From an uncultured Bacteroidota bacterium (lineage in GTDB: Bacteria > Bacteroidota > Bacteroidia > Bacteroidales > P3): DNA of 64,000 nt. The notes below the pieces were generated by a model. That model was not told the origin of the DNA and did no database searches. It saw only the letters and a list, made by a program, of their open reading frames with translations. Shown here in pieces: positions 35,674 to 44,407 of this stretch (positions are counted from its first letter, which is position 1; each line of letters opens with the position of its first letter). The stretch spans positions 124,001-188,000 of the forward strand of contig CACYIK010000002.1 in NCBI GenBank assembly GCA_902774395.1. Reading direction: 5' to 3'. The translations under genes and the position numbers were made by a program.

Positions 35674-35856
35674 AAAAACAACTTTTATTATTTTTGAAGA
35701 CAAGATTTTCTTTTTTTGAAGACAAGAAGGGACAAGAAAAGACAACTTAAGGTCTTTTTCATTGTCGCTCCCTTGCAATCATATTGAATCTCTTGTCATT
35801 AATTTTTGTTCTTTCTTGTCCTTTCTTGTCTTTCAAGAAGAAAAGGGGATTGTCTT
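35674..35856. repeat. GACAAGA/CTTGTCT repeats between ffh and folD
   Basis: Two clusters (about 35700-35745 and 35805-35840) consist of AAGACAAG-like and TTCTTGTC-like units that are mutually inverted, so the folD leader could fold back on itself. I see no promoter. Confidence 0.65.
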
Positions 35857-37176
35857 TTATCGGCGTCTTCGTATCGGCATCTTGCCTCCGTTTTTGGAGA
35901 CCATCTTCATCATCTTGCGGGTGTCGTCGAACTGCTTGAGGAAGCGGTTGAGTTCCTGGATAGAGCGGCCGCTACCGTTGGCGATGCGCTGCTTGCGGCT
36001 GCCGTTGAGGCAGGAGGGATTCTGGCGCTCGTAGGGTGTCATCGAGCCTATCATGGCCTCGATGGGCTTGAAGGCATCGTCGCTGATCTCGACGTCCTTG
36101 GTGAGCTTGCTCATGCCGGGGATCATGCCGATGAGGTCTTTCATCGAGCCCATCTTCTTGATCTGGGCTATCTGGGAGAGGAAGTCGTCGAAGTTGTACT
36201 CATTGTGCATCAACTTCTTCTGAATCTTGCGGGCTTCCATCTCGTCGTACTGTTCCTGGGCACGCTCGACGAGGCTGACCACGTCGCCCATGCCGAGGAT
36301 ACGGTTGGCCATACGGTCGGGGTGGAACACATCGAGGGCATCCATCTTCTCGCCGATACCGACGAACTTGATGGGCTTTTCCACTGTGTAGCGGATGGTG
36401 AGGGCGGCACCGCCGCGGGTGTCGCCGTCGAGCTTGGTGAGGACGACGCCGTCGAAGTCGATGCGGTCGTTGAAAGCCTTGGCGGTATTCACGGCATCCT
36501 GACCGGTCATGGAGTCGACCACAAAGAGTGTTTCCTGCGGTTGCAGTTCGCGTTTGAGGGCGGCGATTTCATCCATCATCTCCTCGTCGACAGCCAGACG
36601 GCCGGCGGTATCGACGATGACGACATTGTATCCGCGGCTCTTGGCCTCGTTGATGGCATGCTTGGCGATCTCGACGGGATTGCGGTTGCCCTCTTCGGTA
36701 TAGACAGGCACCTGGACCTGTTCGCCGAGAGTCTGCAACTGGCTGATAGCGGCTGGACGGTAGACGTCGCCAGCGACGAGCAACACGCTCTTACCCTTTT
36801 TGGTCTTCAGATAGTTGGCCAGCTTGGCGCTGAAAGTGGTCTTACCGGAACCCTGCAAGCCAGCGATGAGGATGATGGCGGGCTGGCCTTTGATGTTGAT
36901 CTCCACGGCCTCGGAGCCCATGAGCTCGGTGAGTTTCTCGTGGACGATCTTCACCATCAACTGGCCGGGCTCGATGCTCTGGATGACGTTGCGGCCCAGG
37001 GCCTCAGCCTTCACCTTGTCGGTGAATTCCTTGGCGATGGGATAGCTGACATCGGCGTCGAGCAGCGCCTTGCGCACCTCCTTGACGGTCTCGGCAATGT
37101 TAATATCGGTAATGGACCCTTTTCCACGAAGGGTATGTAACGCTTTCTCTATCTTACTACTAAGGTTCTCAAACAT
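35857..37176 (-). CDS. ffh: Signal recognition particle protein Ffh
   Basis: Ffh (SRP54) binds signal sequences and the 4.5S RNA and docks with FtsY. The N domain is followed by the G domain with GLQGSGKTTFSAKLA, VDTAGRLAVDEEMM and LTKLDGDTRGGAAL; the M domain holds GMSKLTKDVEISDDAFKP, MTPYERQNPSCLNGSRKQRIANGSG and the basic end KMPIRRRR. At 439 residues it is normal. A near-consensus promoter lies 27 bases upstream. Confidence 0.98.
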   Translation of the reverse strand: MFENLSSKIEKALHTLRGKGSITDINIAETVKEVRKALLDADVSYPIAKEFTDKVKAEALGRNVIQSIEPGQLMVKIVHEKLTELMGSEAVEINIKGQPAIILIAGLQGSGKTTFSAKLANYLKTKKGKSVLLVAGDVYRPAAISQLQTLGEQVQVPVYTEEGNRNPVEIAKHAINEAKSRGYNVVIVDTAGRLAVDEEMMDEIAALKRELQPQETLFVVDSMTGQDAVNTAKAFNDRIDFDGVVLTKLDGDTRGGAALTIRYTVEKPIKFVGIGEKMDALDVFHPDRMANRILGMGDVVSLVERAQEQYDEMEARKIQKKLMHNEYNFDDFLSQIAQIKKMGSMKDLIGMIPGMSKLTKDVEISDDAFKPIEAMIGSMTPYERQNPSCLNGSRKQRIANGSGRSIQELNRFLKQFDDTRKMMKMVSKNGGKMPIRRRR

Positions 37177-37202
37177 AGTCTACAGGGCATTATTTTCCGT
37201 TG

Positions 37203-37233
37203 CAAAAGTACGGAAAATAAGCGACGTGGCAAA
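37203..37233 (-). promoter_or_regulatory. Bacteroidetes promoter of ffh
   Basis: On the minus strand TTTG (37230-37233), 19 bases, TACTTTTG (37203-37210): a full match to the consensus. Confidence 0.88.
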
Positions 37234-37241
37234 ATTTATTT

Positions 37242-38366
37242 TTAAAGACCGCGCGAGAAAGCGAAGATGGAGGAGTCGTCGGGCGCAGGCACAAAAGGAG
37301 CATAGGGACCCACCAGCGTGTCGGGAGCCACAAGGGGCTGGATAAGGCATACCACCCCGCCACGGGCCCGCACCTCGAGGCCGAGGAGCAGGTTGTCGTT
37401 TTCATCGAGCCCCGTCACACGGTAGAACTTGAACTGGTAGTATTTCCGTGGCACACGGGTAGAGTCGAGCAGACGGCAGAAGTCGGGATGGCTGTCGACC
37501 CACTGCTGCCTTTTCTTGCTGCTCGCCACCGACGGCTTGTCGGCCGGCGAGGCGTAGAATTCGGTATAGCGGACAGGGACGATGAAACTGTAGTGGTAGA
37601 GCTCGGCGGGGTTGTTCTGGAAGCGGCGCCGGAGACCCGCACGCCAGTCGACCTTGTCATCCGGATAGCGACGCCGCAGTTGGCGGACCATCACCTTCTC
37701 GTCGATGGTGCTGTCGGGATGATAGAAAGAATACCAGTTGCGGGCATAATAGTGACGGATGCTCTGGGGATTGTGGTTGGGCGACAGGTAGACGTAATAC
37801 TCGAAGAGCTTGGAAGCCTTCACCGTGGCAGTGCCGAAGACTTTGGCCAGCGCGTCGAGCAAAGACTGGTTCTGCCCCACGGCACAGCCGTGGAGGAAGA
37901 CAAGGGTACGACTGTCGACGATGCCGCTGTCGAGCGTCGGCAACGTAGAGTCGGCCATGGCCTGACGCAGGCTAGCCGCCGAGATGCGGGCACCATGCGG
38001 GGTCACCGTAGCCTGCAGGTCGATAAACTCATTGCCATGCGAGACAAGGTTGACGAGGCCGTAAGGGCGGTCGTTGACAGTGTCGGGGTGGCTGTTGAGC
38101 CATCCGATGACCTGCTTTAGCGACGTCAGGTTGTCAACCACCACCTCCGTACGCTCGTCGGGGTTGAGGCGGTAGTAGTGGTTGGCCATGGTATAATACT
38201 GGTTGTTGGCCGACTGGTCGCTCCCCAGGATAAAGGTAACCGAAGTGCGCGGCACTGTGTCGAGCACTTCGGTCACGGTGTCTACCGTGTCAGCCTCCGG
38301 GGATGGTGCCGGCTGGCAGCAGCAAACAAAAAGCGGGAAGAGCAGAAAAAGCTTTACGACTCTCAC
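37242..38366 (-). CDS. Caspase-like (clan CD fold) lipoprotein
   Basis: A 374-residue lipoprotein: hydrophobic start VVKLFLLFPLFVCCC, then PAPSPEAD. The body shows the clan CD pattern of a hydrophobic strand ending in His-Gly (YGLVNLVSHGNE, His110) and about 50 residues later a second strand ending in a Cys (RTLVFLHGCAVGQNQ, Cys161). This is the His/Cys dyad arrangement of caspases, gingipains and CHAT proteases. The rest, including SPNHNPQSIRHYYARNWYSF and a C-terminal beta-rich part, is not recognised. Its start overlaps the 3' end of the VIT/VWA gene by 4 bases, so the two are one translational unit. Peptidase activity is an inference from the dyad. Confidence 0.7.
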   Translation of the reverse strand: MRVVKLFLLFPLFVCCCQPAPSPEADTVDTVTEVLDTVPRTSVTFILGSDQSANNQYYTMANHYYRLNPDERTEVVVDNLTSLKQVIGWLNSHPDTVNDRPYGLVNLVSHGNEFIDLQATVTPHGARISAASLRQAMADSTLPTLDSGIVDSRTLVFLHGCAVGQNQSLLDALAKVFGTATVKASKLFEYYVYLSPNHNPQSIRHYYARNWYSFYHPDSTIDEKVMVRQLRRRYPDDKVDWRAGLRRRFQNNPAELYHYSFIVPVRYTEFYASPADKPSVASSKKRQQWVDSHPDFCRLLDSTRVPRKYYQFKFYRVTGLDENDNLLLGLEVRARGGVVCLIQPLVAPDTLVGPYAPFVPAPDDSSIFAFSRGL

Positions 38367-40735
38367 TTTCCACTATTTGTCGGATGCTTGAAGACGATGG
38401 GCAGGTTGAACTGCACACGGACGGGCTTGCCACGCTGGGTACCAGGTTTCCACTTGGGCATCATGGACACCACACGCACGGCCTCCTGGCCACAGCCGCC
38501 ACCGATGTCGCGCAACACCTTGATATTGGTAATAGAGCCATCCGTCTCAACGGTGAACGTGACATATACCTTACCCTCAATCTTATTTTTCAGGGCAACT
38601 TCGGGATATCTAATATTGCGCTGGACGAAGGCGAAGAGTGAATCCATGCCGCCGGGGAATTCGGGGTCGTTCTCGACGACGGTGAAAATCTCGGTCTCCT
38701 CCTCCTCTTCCTCGACAGCCAAAATGGTGGTGACATTGGGGCTCTTCCTTACGCTACCCTGCATGTTCACCATGCCATCCTCGCCACGGGCGTAGCCCAT
38801 GCCTCCCACAGTTGCCACCTCGTAACCCACGGCAGCGTCGCTGACACCTTCGGGCATCGGTACGGGCTGCTTGACGGTGGTCTGCTTGCCATCCTTGTTC
38901 ACCACCTGCTCGTCGATGGCGATGAAGGAGGTGTAGTTGGTCATCAGGTTGTATTTCAGGCCAAGTTCGAGAATCTTCTTGGCATTGGGATCGTCCTCGT
39001 TGCCATACTGGCCCACCAGGTAGTCGAGGAACTTGATTCGCTCACGAGCCCAAAGATAGCGCAGTGCGGCATTGGCACTGTCGGGCTTCGTCTGGCTGAT
39101 ATCGAACGTCTGCTTCCAGCTCTTGCGTCCCACCTTGCCGCTGAGGGTAAGCTTGCCAGCGGCCTTGCCTTTGTACTTGCCATAGATGAGGATGGGGCGC
39201 TCGGCCATCATATCGGGCACCGCCACGGGTTCCACGTCGTAGGTCTCAAAGCCCTTGGTGTCAACTTTGATGCGGGTCAACACAGGGGTGTTGATATACT
39301 GGCGGAAACGCTCGGCCTGCTTGGCTGCCTCGGCCTGCTTGGTGACGATAAAGGGTTCGCCGCCGCCGGCGAAAGCCATGCCTTCAATGAGGTAGCGGTT
39401 CACGCTGCTGCCGATGCCGAAAGCAAAGAAATTGGCCTTGTTACTATTATTGCGAATCATCTCGAAGCAGGCTTTCTCAACATCGACATATCCGTCGGTG
39501 GCGATAACGAAGGTACGCGCCATATCCTCGTCGGGCAGAGGTATGGCGTAAGCCGTCTTCAGAGCGTCAAGAACCTCGGTGCTGCTCCACTTGTTGGCAC
39601 TCTTGATAAAATTGATGGCCCTCTCCACATTCTCCGCCGTGGCGTTGACTGAGGTGGGGCTGAGGATATCGGCATTGCTCGAGAAGAGAATCACATTGAA
39701 CTTATCCTGCGGATTGAGGTTGACGATGAGATTGCGCATCAGCTGCTTGGAGACTTCCATCGGGAAACCCCACATCGAGCCCGAGACGTCGACAATGAAG
39801 ATGTATTCACGCGGCGGAATGTTCTCTTTCTGGATACGCTTGGGAGGCTGCACCATGGCAAGGAAGAAGTTCTCATCCTTACCCTCGTAGAGCATCACGC
39901 CGCTCTCTATCTGATTGCCTTTCAACGAATATTTTACGATAACGTCGCGATTGCCGCCCTGCTTCTCCGAGGGGTCGAGGCGAAGGTTGGCAGTGCGAAG
40001 GTCGGGATTGGAAACCTTCATTTTGTGCGAGGTGCAGACGACATCCTGGAGGGGCATGGCGCCATGGATGGTCAACTCATAGCCGAAAGTATAGGTCGGA
40101 GCCTCGCCCTCATGGGTATAGGGGGTGTTGACGAAGCCGTCGTCGGTACCGTGCTCCTGCTTCGGGCTGCTGTAGCGCGGACCCACCACCGTGGGGTAGA
40201 CGAAGCTGTAGACGCCGTTCTCGGGAACCAACAGCTCGGTGTAGCGCAGCTCCACCTCGATGGTGTCGCCCGGCATGATGTTGCTCACATTCATCGTGAA
40301 GACATTGGGACGGCTCTGTTCCAGCAGCGAGGCGCGCTTGCCCTCCTGCTTGGCCTTCTCATAGTCGGCACGAGCTTTCTTCTTCTCCTCAATCTTGGCG
40401 GTGATGCGGCGGTCGCCGATGCGCATCTGCATGGCATAGACGGCGGCACGCGTCGACATCGGGAAGGTGTAGATGGCCTCCAACGGGTGTTTGCCGGTGT
40501 TCACATACACCTGGCTCACCGTAACGTCGGCGATAGAGCCCACGATGTCGGTCTTCACCGAGGTAGCCTTCAACGGCAGACCGTCGGTCTCGGGATTGTT
40601 GCTAACCACCACAAAATAGGGGGAGAGCGTCTTGTCGGCATCGTCTTTGTCGCGCTGGGCGAAAGCTTGTCCGACGAACATGACACCCACTGCCAGCAGG
40701 GTCACAAACCTGCGCAAGGAAAATGTTGTTTTCAT
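38363..40735 (-). CDS. Exported VIT-VWA protein with a TonB C-terminal domain
   Basis: A 790-residue protein: signal peptide (LLAVGVMFVGQAFAQ), VIT domain (about residues 55-185; KTDIVGSIADVTVSQVYVN, PMSTRAAVYAMQMRIGDRRI), VWA domain with intact MIDAS (FIVDVSGSMWGFP, then ATDGYVDVEK), a long linker, an acidic run (EEEEEE) and a C-terminal TonB-type domain (IRYPEVALKNKIEGKVYVTFTV, KWKPGTQRGKPVRVQFNLPI). VIT-VWA proteins are exported adhesion or scaffold proteins; a TonB_C domain usually contacts outer-membrane receptors. It is followed, with overlap, by the caspase-like lipoprotein. Confidence 0.88.
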   Translation of the reverse strand: MKTTFSLRRFVTLLAVGVMFVGQAFAQRDKDDADKTLSPYFVVVSNNPETDGLPLKATSVKTDIVGSIADVTVSQVYVNTGKHPLEAIYTFPMSTRAAVYAMQMRIGDRRITAKIEEKKKARADYEKAKQEGKRASLLEQSRPNVFTMNVSNIMPGDTIEVELRYTELLVPENGVYSFVYPTVVGPRYSSPKQEHGTDDGFVNTPYTHEGEAPTYTFGYELTIHGAMPLQDVVCTSHKMKVSNPDLRTANLRLDPSEKQGGNRDVIVKYSLKGNQIESGVMLYEGKDENFFLAMVQPPKRIQKENIPPREYIFIVDVSGSMWGFPMEVSKQLMRNLIVNLNPQDKFNVILFSSNADILSPTSVNATAENVERAINFIKSANKWSSTEVLDALKTAYAIPLPDEDMARTFVIATDGYVDVEKACFEMIRNNSNKANFFAFGIGSSVNRYLIEGMAFAGGGEPFIVTKQAEAAKQAERFRQYINTPVLTRIKVDTKGFETYDVEPVAVPDMMAERPILIYGKYKGKAAGKLTLSGKVGRKSWKQTFDISQTKPDSANAALRYLWARERIKFLDYLVGQYGNEDDPNAKKILELGLKYNLMTNYTSFIAIDEQVVNKDGKQTTVKQPVPMPEGVSDAAVGYEVATVGGMGYARGEDGMVNMQGSVRKSPNVTTILAVEEEEEETEIFTVVENDPEFPGGMDSLFAFVQRNIRYPEVALKNKIEGKVYVTFTVETDGSITNIKVLRDIGGGCGQEAVRVVSMMPKWKPGTQRGKPVRVQFNLPIVFKHPTNSGK

Positions 40736-40797
40736 AGGTTGATTTATTAAAAAAGGTTTGATTCAATAACGGCCACTCGCAAGAAAAATTGCACCCT

Positions 40798-42174
40798 CTA
40801 TGCAAAAAGTGCGCGGAAGGCCTCCTCGATGACGCTGACGGAGACAATCTCAAGGTGGTAGCGTTTGGGGTCGAGCTCGCGGAGGTTGTATTTCGATATA
40901 AATATCTTCTCGAAGCCCAAACGGTCGGCTTCGGCCACACGCTGTTCGACACGGGCTACAGGGCGCACCTCGCCGCTCAAGCCCAACTCGGCAGCGAAGG
41001 CGATGCGCGGCGAGATGGGAATATCGACATTGGAACTCAATATGGCACAAGCCACCGCCAGGTCGATGGCGGGGTCGTTGACACGCAGGCCGCCGGCGAT
41101 ATTCAAGAATACGTCTTTGGCTCCGAGCTTGAAACCGCAGCGTTTCTCCAAGACTGCCAGCAGCATGGAAAGACGGCGCATATCGAAACCGTTGGCATTC
41201 CTTTGCGGCGTGCCATAGACGGCACTGGAGACCAGGCTCTGCACCTCGATGAACATCGGACGCGCACCTTCGAGGGTAGCGGCCACGGCGGCACCGCTGA
41301 GCGTCTCATCGCGCTGGCTGAGAAGGAACTCGCTGGGGTTGGGAACCTCGCGCAACCCGTTGCCCTGCATCTCGAAGATGCCTATCTCGGCAGTGGAACC
41401 GAAGCGGTTCTTCAGGGCGCGGAGAATGCGATAGCCGTAATTGCGGTCGCCCTCGAACTGGAGGACAGCGTCGACAATATGTTCCATCACCTTGGGGCCT
41501 GCCAAAGTGCCGTCCTTGGTGATATGGCCGATGAGAAGCACGGGCACACCTGTAGTTTTGGCATAATGCTGGAACTCGGTGGTACACTGGCGTATCTGAC
41601 TCACGCTGCCGGCGGGTGAGTCTATATCCTCGGTGGAGATGGTCTGGATGGAGTCGACAACGAGAATATCGGGCTGCACGGCATCGATATGCTCGAAGAT
41701 ACGTTGCGTGACGGTCTCGCTGACGACAAACAGCTCTTGGACCGCCGGCATCCCTGCCGGCACCAGCCTGTCGGCACGCATCTTGATTTGCTGTTCGCTC
41801 TCCTCACCGCTGACATAGAGGAGCTTGCGGTCGTGGATGGAGAGGGCCGTCTGGAGGAGAAGAGTGGATTTGCCGATGCCGGGCTCGCCACCCAGCAGCA
41901 ACAGGCTCCCCGGAACGATGCCGCCACCCAGCACACGGTCGAACTCGCCACAATGGGTGGGTATGCGCTTCGTCTCGCTGTAAGTAACATCCTGAATACG
42001 CTTGGGGACAGAGAGTGTCTGAGTGGCCGAGTGTCTAAGTGACTGTATGGGGGTAGCCTTCACCACTTCCTCGGCGAAGGTGCCGAACTTGCCACACTCG
42101 GGGCAGCGGCCCAGCCAGGACGACGACTGGTAGCCGCATTCCTGACAGAAATAATATGTCTTTGCTTTAGCCAT
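40798..42174 (-). CDS. radA: DNA repair protein RadA
   Basis: RadA (Sms) is a RecA-like, DnaB-type branch-migration helicase used in recombinational repair. Present are the zinc finger CQECGYQSSSWLGRCPEC, Walker A GGEPGIGKSTLL, the KNRFGS motif (ALKNRFGSTAEIG) and the Lon-like C-terminal domain (IAGGLRVNDPAIDLAVACAIL). Length 458 is normal. A repeat of AGTGTCTG type (42012-42045) inserts QSLRHSATQTLS in frame in the linker between zinc finger and ATPase. Confidence 0.97.
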   Translation of the reverse strand: MAKAKTYYFCQECGYQSSSWLGRCPECGKFGTFAEEVVKATPIQSLRHSATQTLSVPKRIQDVTYSETKRIPTHCGEFDRVLGGGIVPGSLLLLGGEPGIGKSTLLLQTALSIHDRKLLYVSGEESEQQIKMRADRLVPAGMPAVQELFVVSETVTQRIFEHIDAVQPDILVVDSIQTISTEDIDSPAGSVSQIRQCTTEFQHYAKTTGVPVLLIGHITKDGTLAGPKVMEHIVDAVLQFEGDRNYGYRILRALKNRFGSTAEIGIFEMQGNGLREVPNPSEFLLSQRDETLSGAAVAATLEGARPMFIEVQSLVSSAVYGTPQRNANGFDMRRLSMLLAVLEKRCGFKLGAKDVFLNIAGGLRVNDPAIDLAVACAILSSNVDIPISPRIAFAAELGLSGEVRPVARVEQRVAEADRLGFEKIFISKYNLRELDPKRYHLEIVSVSVIEEAFRALFA

Positions 42175-42192
42175 AAACGTAAAACGTTAAAC

Positions 42193-43443
42193 CTAAAACT
42201 CTTCTATAACCTTGTCCACACGGTAGACCTTGTCACCGCGGTGGAGCAGTTCTTTGGAGGCAAAAGAGAAACGGTCGCCCTGATGCACCTCGGGAACGGG
42301 GTCGCGGTCGGTGCGGAGTTCCTTTATCGTGTCACGGTAGACGCCGGTGGTTTCGCCGATAACCATCACCTCGTCGCCCACTTTCAGCGTCTCGTTGGTC
42401 TGCAGCTGCACCTCGGCGACATTTATCTTGCCGAAGTAGTTGCGCACGAGGCCCAGATAGACCTTGTTCTCTGTAGCCTGGGAGCCATAGCGCTCACTCC
42501 ACTCGCCAAGACGGCGACCGAGGTAGTATCCATCCCAGAAGCCGCGGTTGAAGACCGTGGCGAGGCGCTGCATCCAGCTGTCGATTTTCTCCTTCGAGTA
42601 AGTGCCAGACTCGATAGCCTCGACAGCCTCGCGGTAGCACTCAGTGACGGTCCTCACATAGTCGGCACTCCTCCCCCGCCCTTCTATCTTCAGCACCCGC
42701 ACACCAGCCTTCACAATCTTGTCGAGAAAGCCGATAGTGCAGAGGTCCTTGGGCGACATAATATACTCGTTGTCAATCTCCAACTCGAGGTCACTCTCCT
42801 TGTCCTTGACGATGTAGCCACGGCGGCAGAGCTGCAGACAGGCGCCGCGGTTGGCGGAGTAGTTGTAGTTGTCGAGCGAGAGGTAACACTTGCCGCTAAC
42901 ACTCATGCAAAGGGCTCCGTGGGCAAAGACCTCGATTTGGACTAACTCCCCCTTGGGACCGCGGATGTTGTTGTCGCGGATGAACTTGGTAATCTCGGCC
43001 ACCTGGCTGAGCGGCAGCTCGCGGGCAGTGACGACGACGTCGGCAAACTGCGAATACCAACGCACCGCCTCGGTGTTGGAGACATTGCACTGCGTGGAGA
43101 TATGCACCTCGACGCCTATCTGGTTGGCATAGGAGATAACCGCCATATCGGAGGCGATGATGGCACTGATGCCGGCGGCTTTCGCCGCCTCGAGGAGACG
43201 GTGCATCTCCGCAATCTCATCATTATATATAATGGTGTTCACCGTGAGGTAGGTGCGCACACCAGCCTCGCCAGTTATGCTGACGATACGCGGCAAGTCA
43301 TCGACGGTGAAGTTGGCAGCGCTCCGCGAGCGCATATTCAACTTGCCCACACCAAAATAGACAGCGTTGGCGCCGCCCTGTATGGCGGCCTGTAGACTTT
43401 CCCACGAGCCCACAGGGCTCATTATTTCTATTTTATTCTGCAT
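42193..43443 (-). CDS. Peptidase U32 family protein (TrhP-like)
   Basis: A 416-residue U32 protein. Family blocks include IEIMSPVGSWESLQAAIQGGANAVYFG, VHISTQCNVSNTEAVRWY, VFAHGALCMSVSGKCYLS and SANRGACLQLCRRGY (conserved Cys residues), then LKIEGRGRSADYV. U32 proteins of this type (TrhP/YegQ) take part in prephenate-dependent 5-hydroxylation of U34 in tRNA; some others are collagenases. With the conserved Cys set the tRNA role is the more likely. It overlaps the esterase gene by 11 bases. Confidence 0.9.
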   Translation of the reverse strand: MQNKIEIMSPVGSWESLQAAIQGGANAVYFGVGKLNMRSRSAANFTVDDLPRIVSITGEAGVRTYLTVNTIIYNDEIAEMHRLLEAAKAAGISAIIASDMAVISYANQIGVEVHISTQCNVSNTEAVRWYSQFADVVVTARELPLSQVAEITKFIRDNNIRGPKGELVQIEVFAHGALCMSVSGKCYLSLDNYNYSANRGACLQLCRRGYIVKDKESDLELEIDNEYIMSPKDLCTIGFLDKIVKAGVRVLKIEGRGRSADYVRTVTECYREAVEAIESGTYSKEKIDSWMQRLATVFNRGFWDGYYLGRRLGEWSERYGSQATENKVYLGLVRNYFGKINVAEVQLQTNETLKVGDEVMVIGETTGVYRDTIKELRTDRDPVPEVHQGDRFSFASKELLHRGDKVYRVDKVIEEF

Positions 43444-44401
43444 ACAAATCCTTCAGTGTCATATTAGTCCACTTGGTCGGCACCAGCCTGGTGTCACTCA
43501 TGGTAGCGTCGAGGGTGGTGATACGTCCCGCGAGGGCCTGATTGACAAATCCACAGAAGAAGTCGACACTCCCCGGTAGCCAGGTGGCCACCTCGTGTCC
43601 TATTCCTTCGAAGCGCACTATCCAGCAGGGATAGCCCTGTCTCTGCATCCGTTTGAAGACCGTCTTGGCCCCATAGAGGGCATAGCTGAGTACCGCAGGG
43701 AACTTCTTATAAGCCACAATCTTATCCTTCGTGCCATGCAACAGCAGCGTCGGCGCCGGCGGCGTGGCCCACCTGGGTTTTCCATCACTCATGATGGCTC
43801 CGGCATAAGGTACCACGGCGGCAGGCTTCCAGCCATTCGGAAGGGCCGAGGCTTGAGGGAGGCTGTTGGCGCGGCACCAGTCGAGCTGCAGCACCGTGAT
43901 GGCACCTGCCGACGAACCCGTCAGCACCACCTTCGACGTATCCACGCCCAACTTCTCCGCATTCGCACAAACCCACGCCACCGCAGCGGCACAATCCTCC
44001 ACAGCGATATCAATACAATACTGAAAAAGCTCCTGCATGTGCCATAAGCCGCTGAGTTTCGCCACCATGGCGGTATCCTTGAGTCCCAGCCGGTAGTCGA
44101 TACTCACCACCGTGAAGCCCTTATCGCTGAGCATCTTGGCAATTGTCTGCTGATAGGCATTGTTGCGCTCACCCGCCACAAAGCCGCCACCAAACACCGC
44201 CACCACACAGGCCTTGTCGGCACGAGACTGCGCCGGACGCCACACGTCGAGATAGAGTGTCGAATCGCGCTCGACAAAAGCATAGGTATCCTGGGCCTCA
44301 GAAATTGAAAATTGAAAATTGAAAATTGAAAATAGTAGCAAAAATCCGATAGCTGTCCGCTGTCCGCTATCTGCTACCCGTTTATTTATTGGACATTTCA
44401 T
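43433..44401 (-). CDS. Exported alpha/beta-hydrolase (esterase/lipase type)
   Basis: A 322-residue exported hydrolase. Oxyanion region VVAVFGGGFVAGERN, nucleophile VVLTGSSAGAITV, and likely acid and base HGTKDKIV and FEGIGHEVATW form a full triad, as in carboxylesterase and BD-FAE-like enzymes. The N-terminus MKCPINKRVADSGQRTAIG and signal LLLFSIFNFQFSISEAQD are partly encoded by AAATTGA repeats (44299-44340), on which the signal-peptide end rests. Substrate unknown. Confidence 0.85.
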   Translation of the reverse strand: MKCPINKRVADSGQRTAIGFLLLFSIFNFQFSISEAQDTYAFVERDSTLYLDVWRPAQSRADKACVVAVFGGGFVAGERNNAYQQTIAKMLSDKGFTVVSIDYRLGLKDTAMVAKLSGLWHMQELFQYCIDIAVEDCAAAVAWVCANAEKLGVDTSKVVLTGSSAGAITVLQLDWCRANSLPQASALPNGWKPAAVVPYAGAIMSDGKPRWATPPAPTLLLHGTKDKIVAYKKFPAVLSYALYGAKTVFKRMQRQGYPCWIVRFEGIGHEVATWLPGSVDFFCGFVNQALAGRITTLDATMSDTRLVPTKWTNMTLKDLYAE

Positions 44402-44407
44402 TTCGTT

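Noticed and set aside
35806..37140. 444-codon open frame opposite ffh
   Set aside because: Shadow frame; ffh is full length with a consensus promoter on the other strand.
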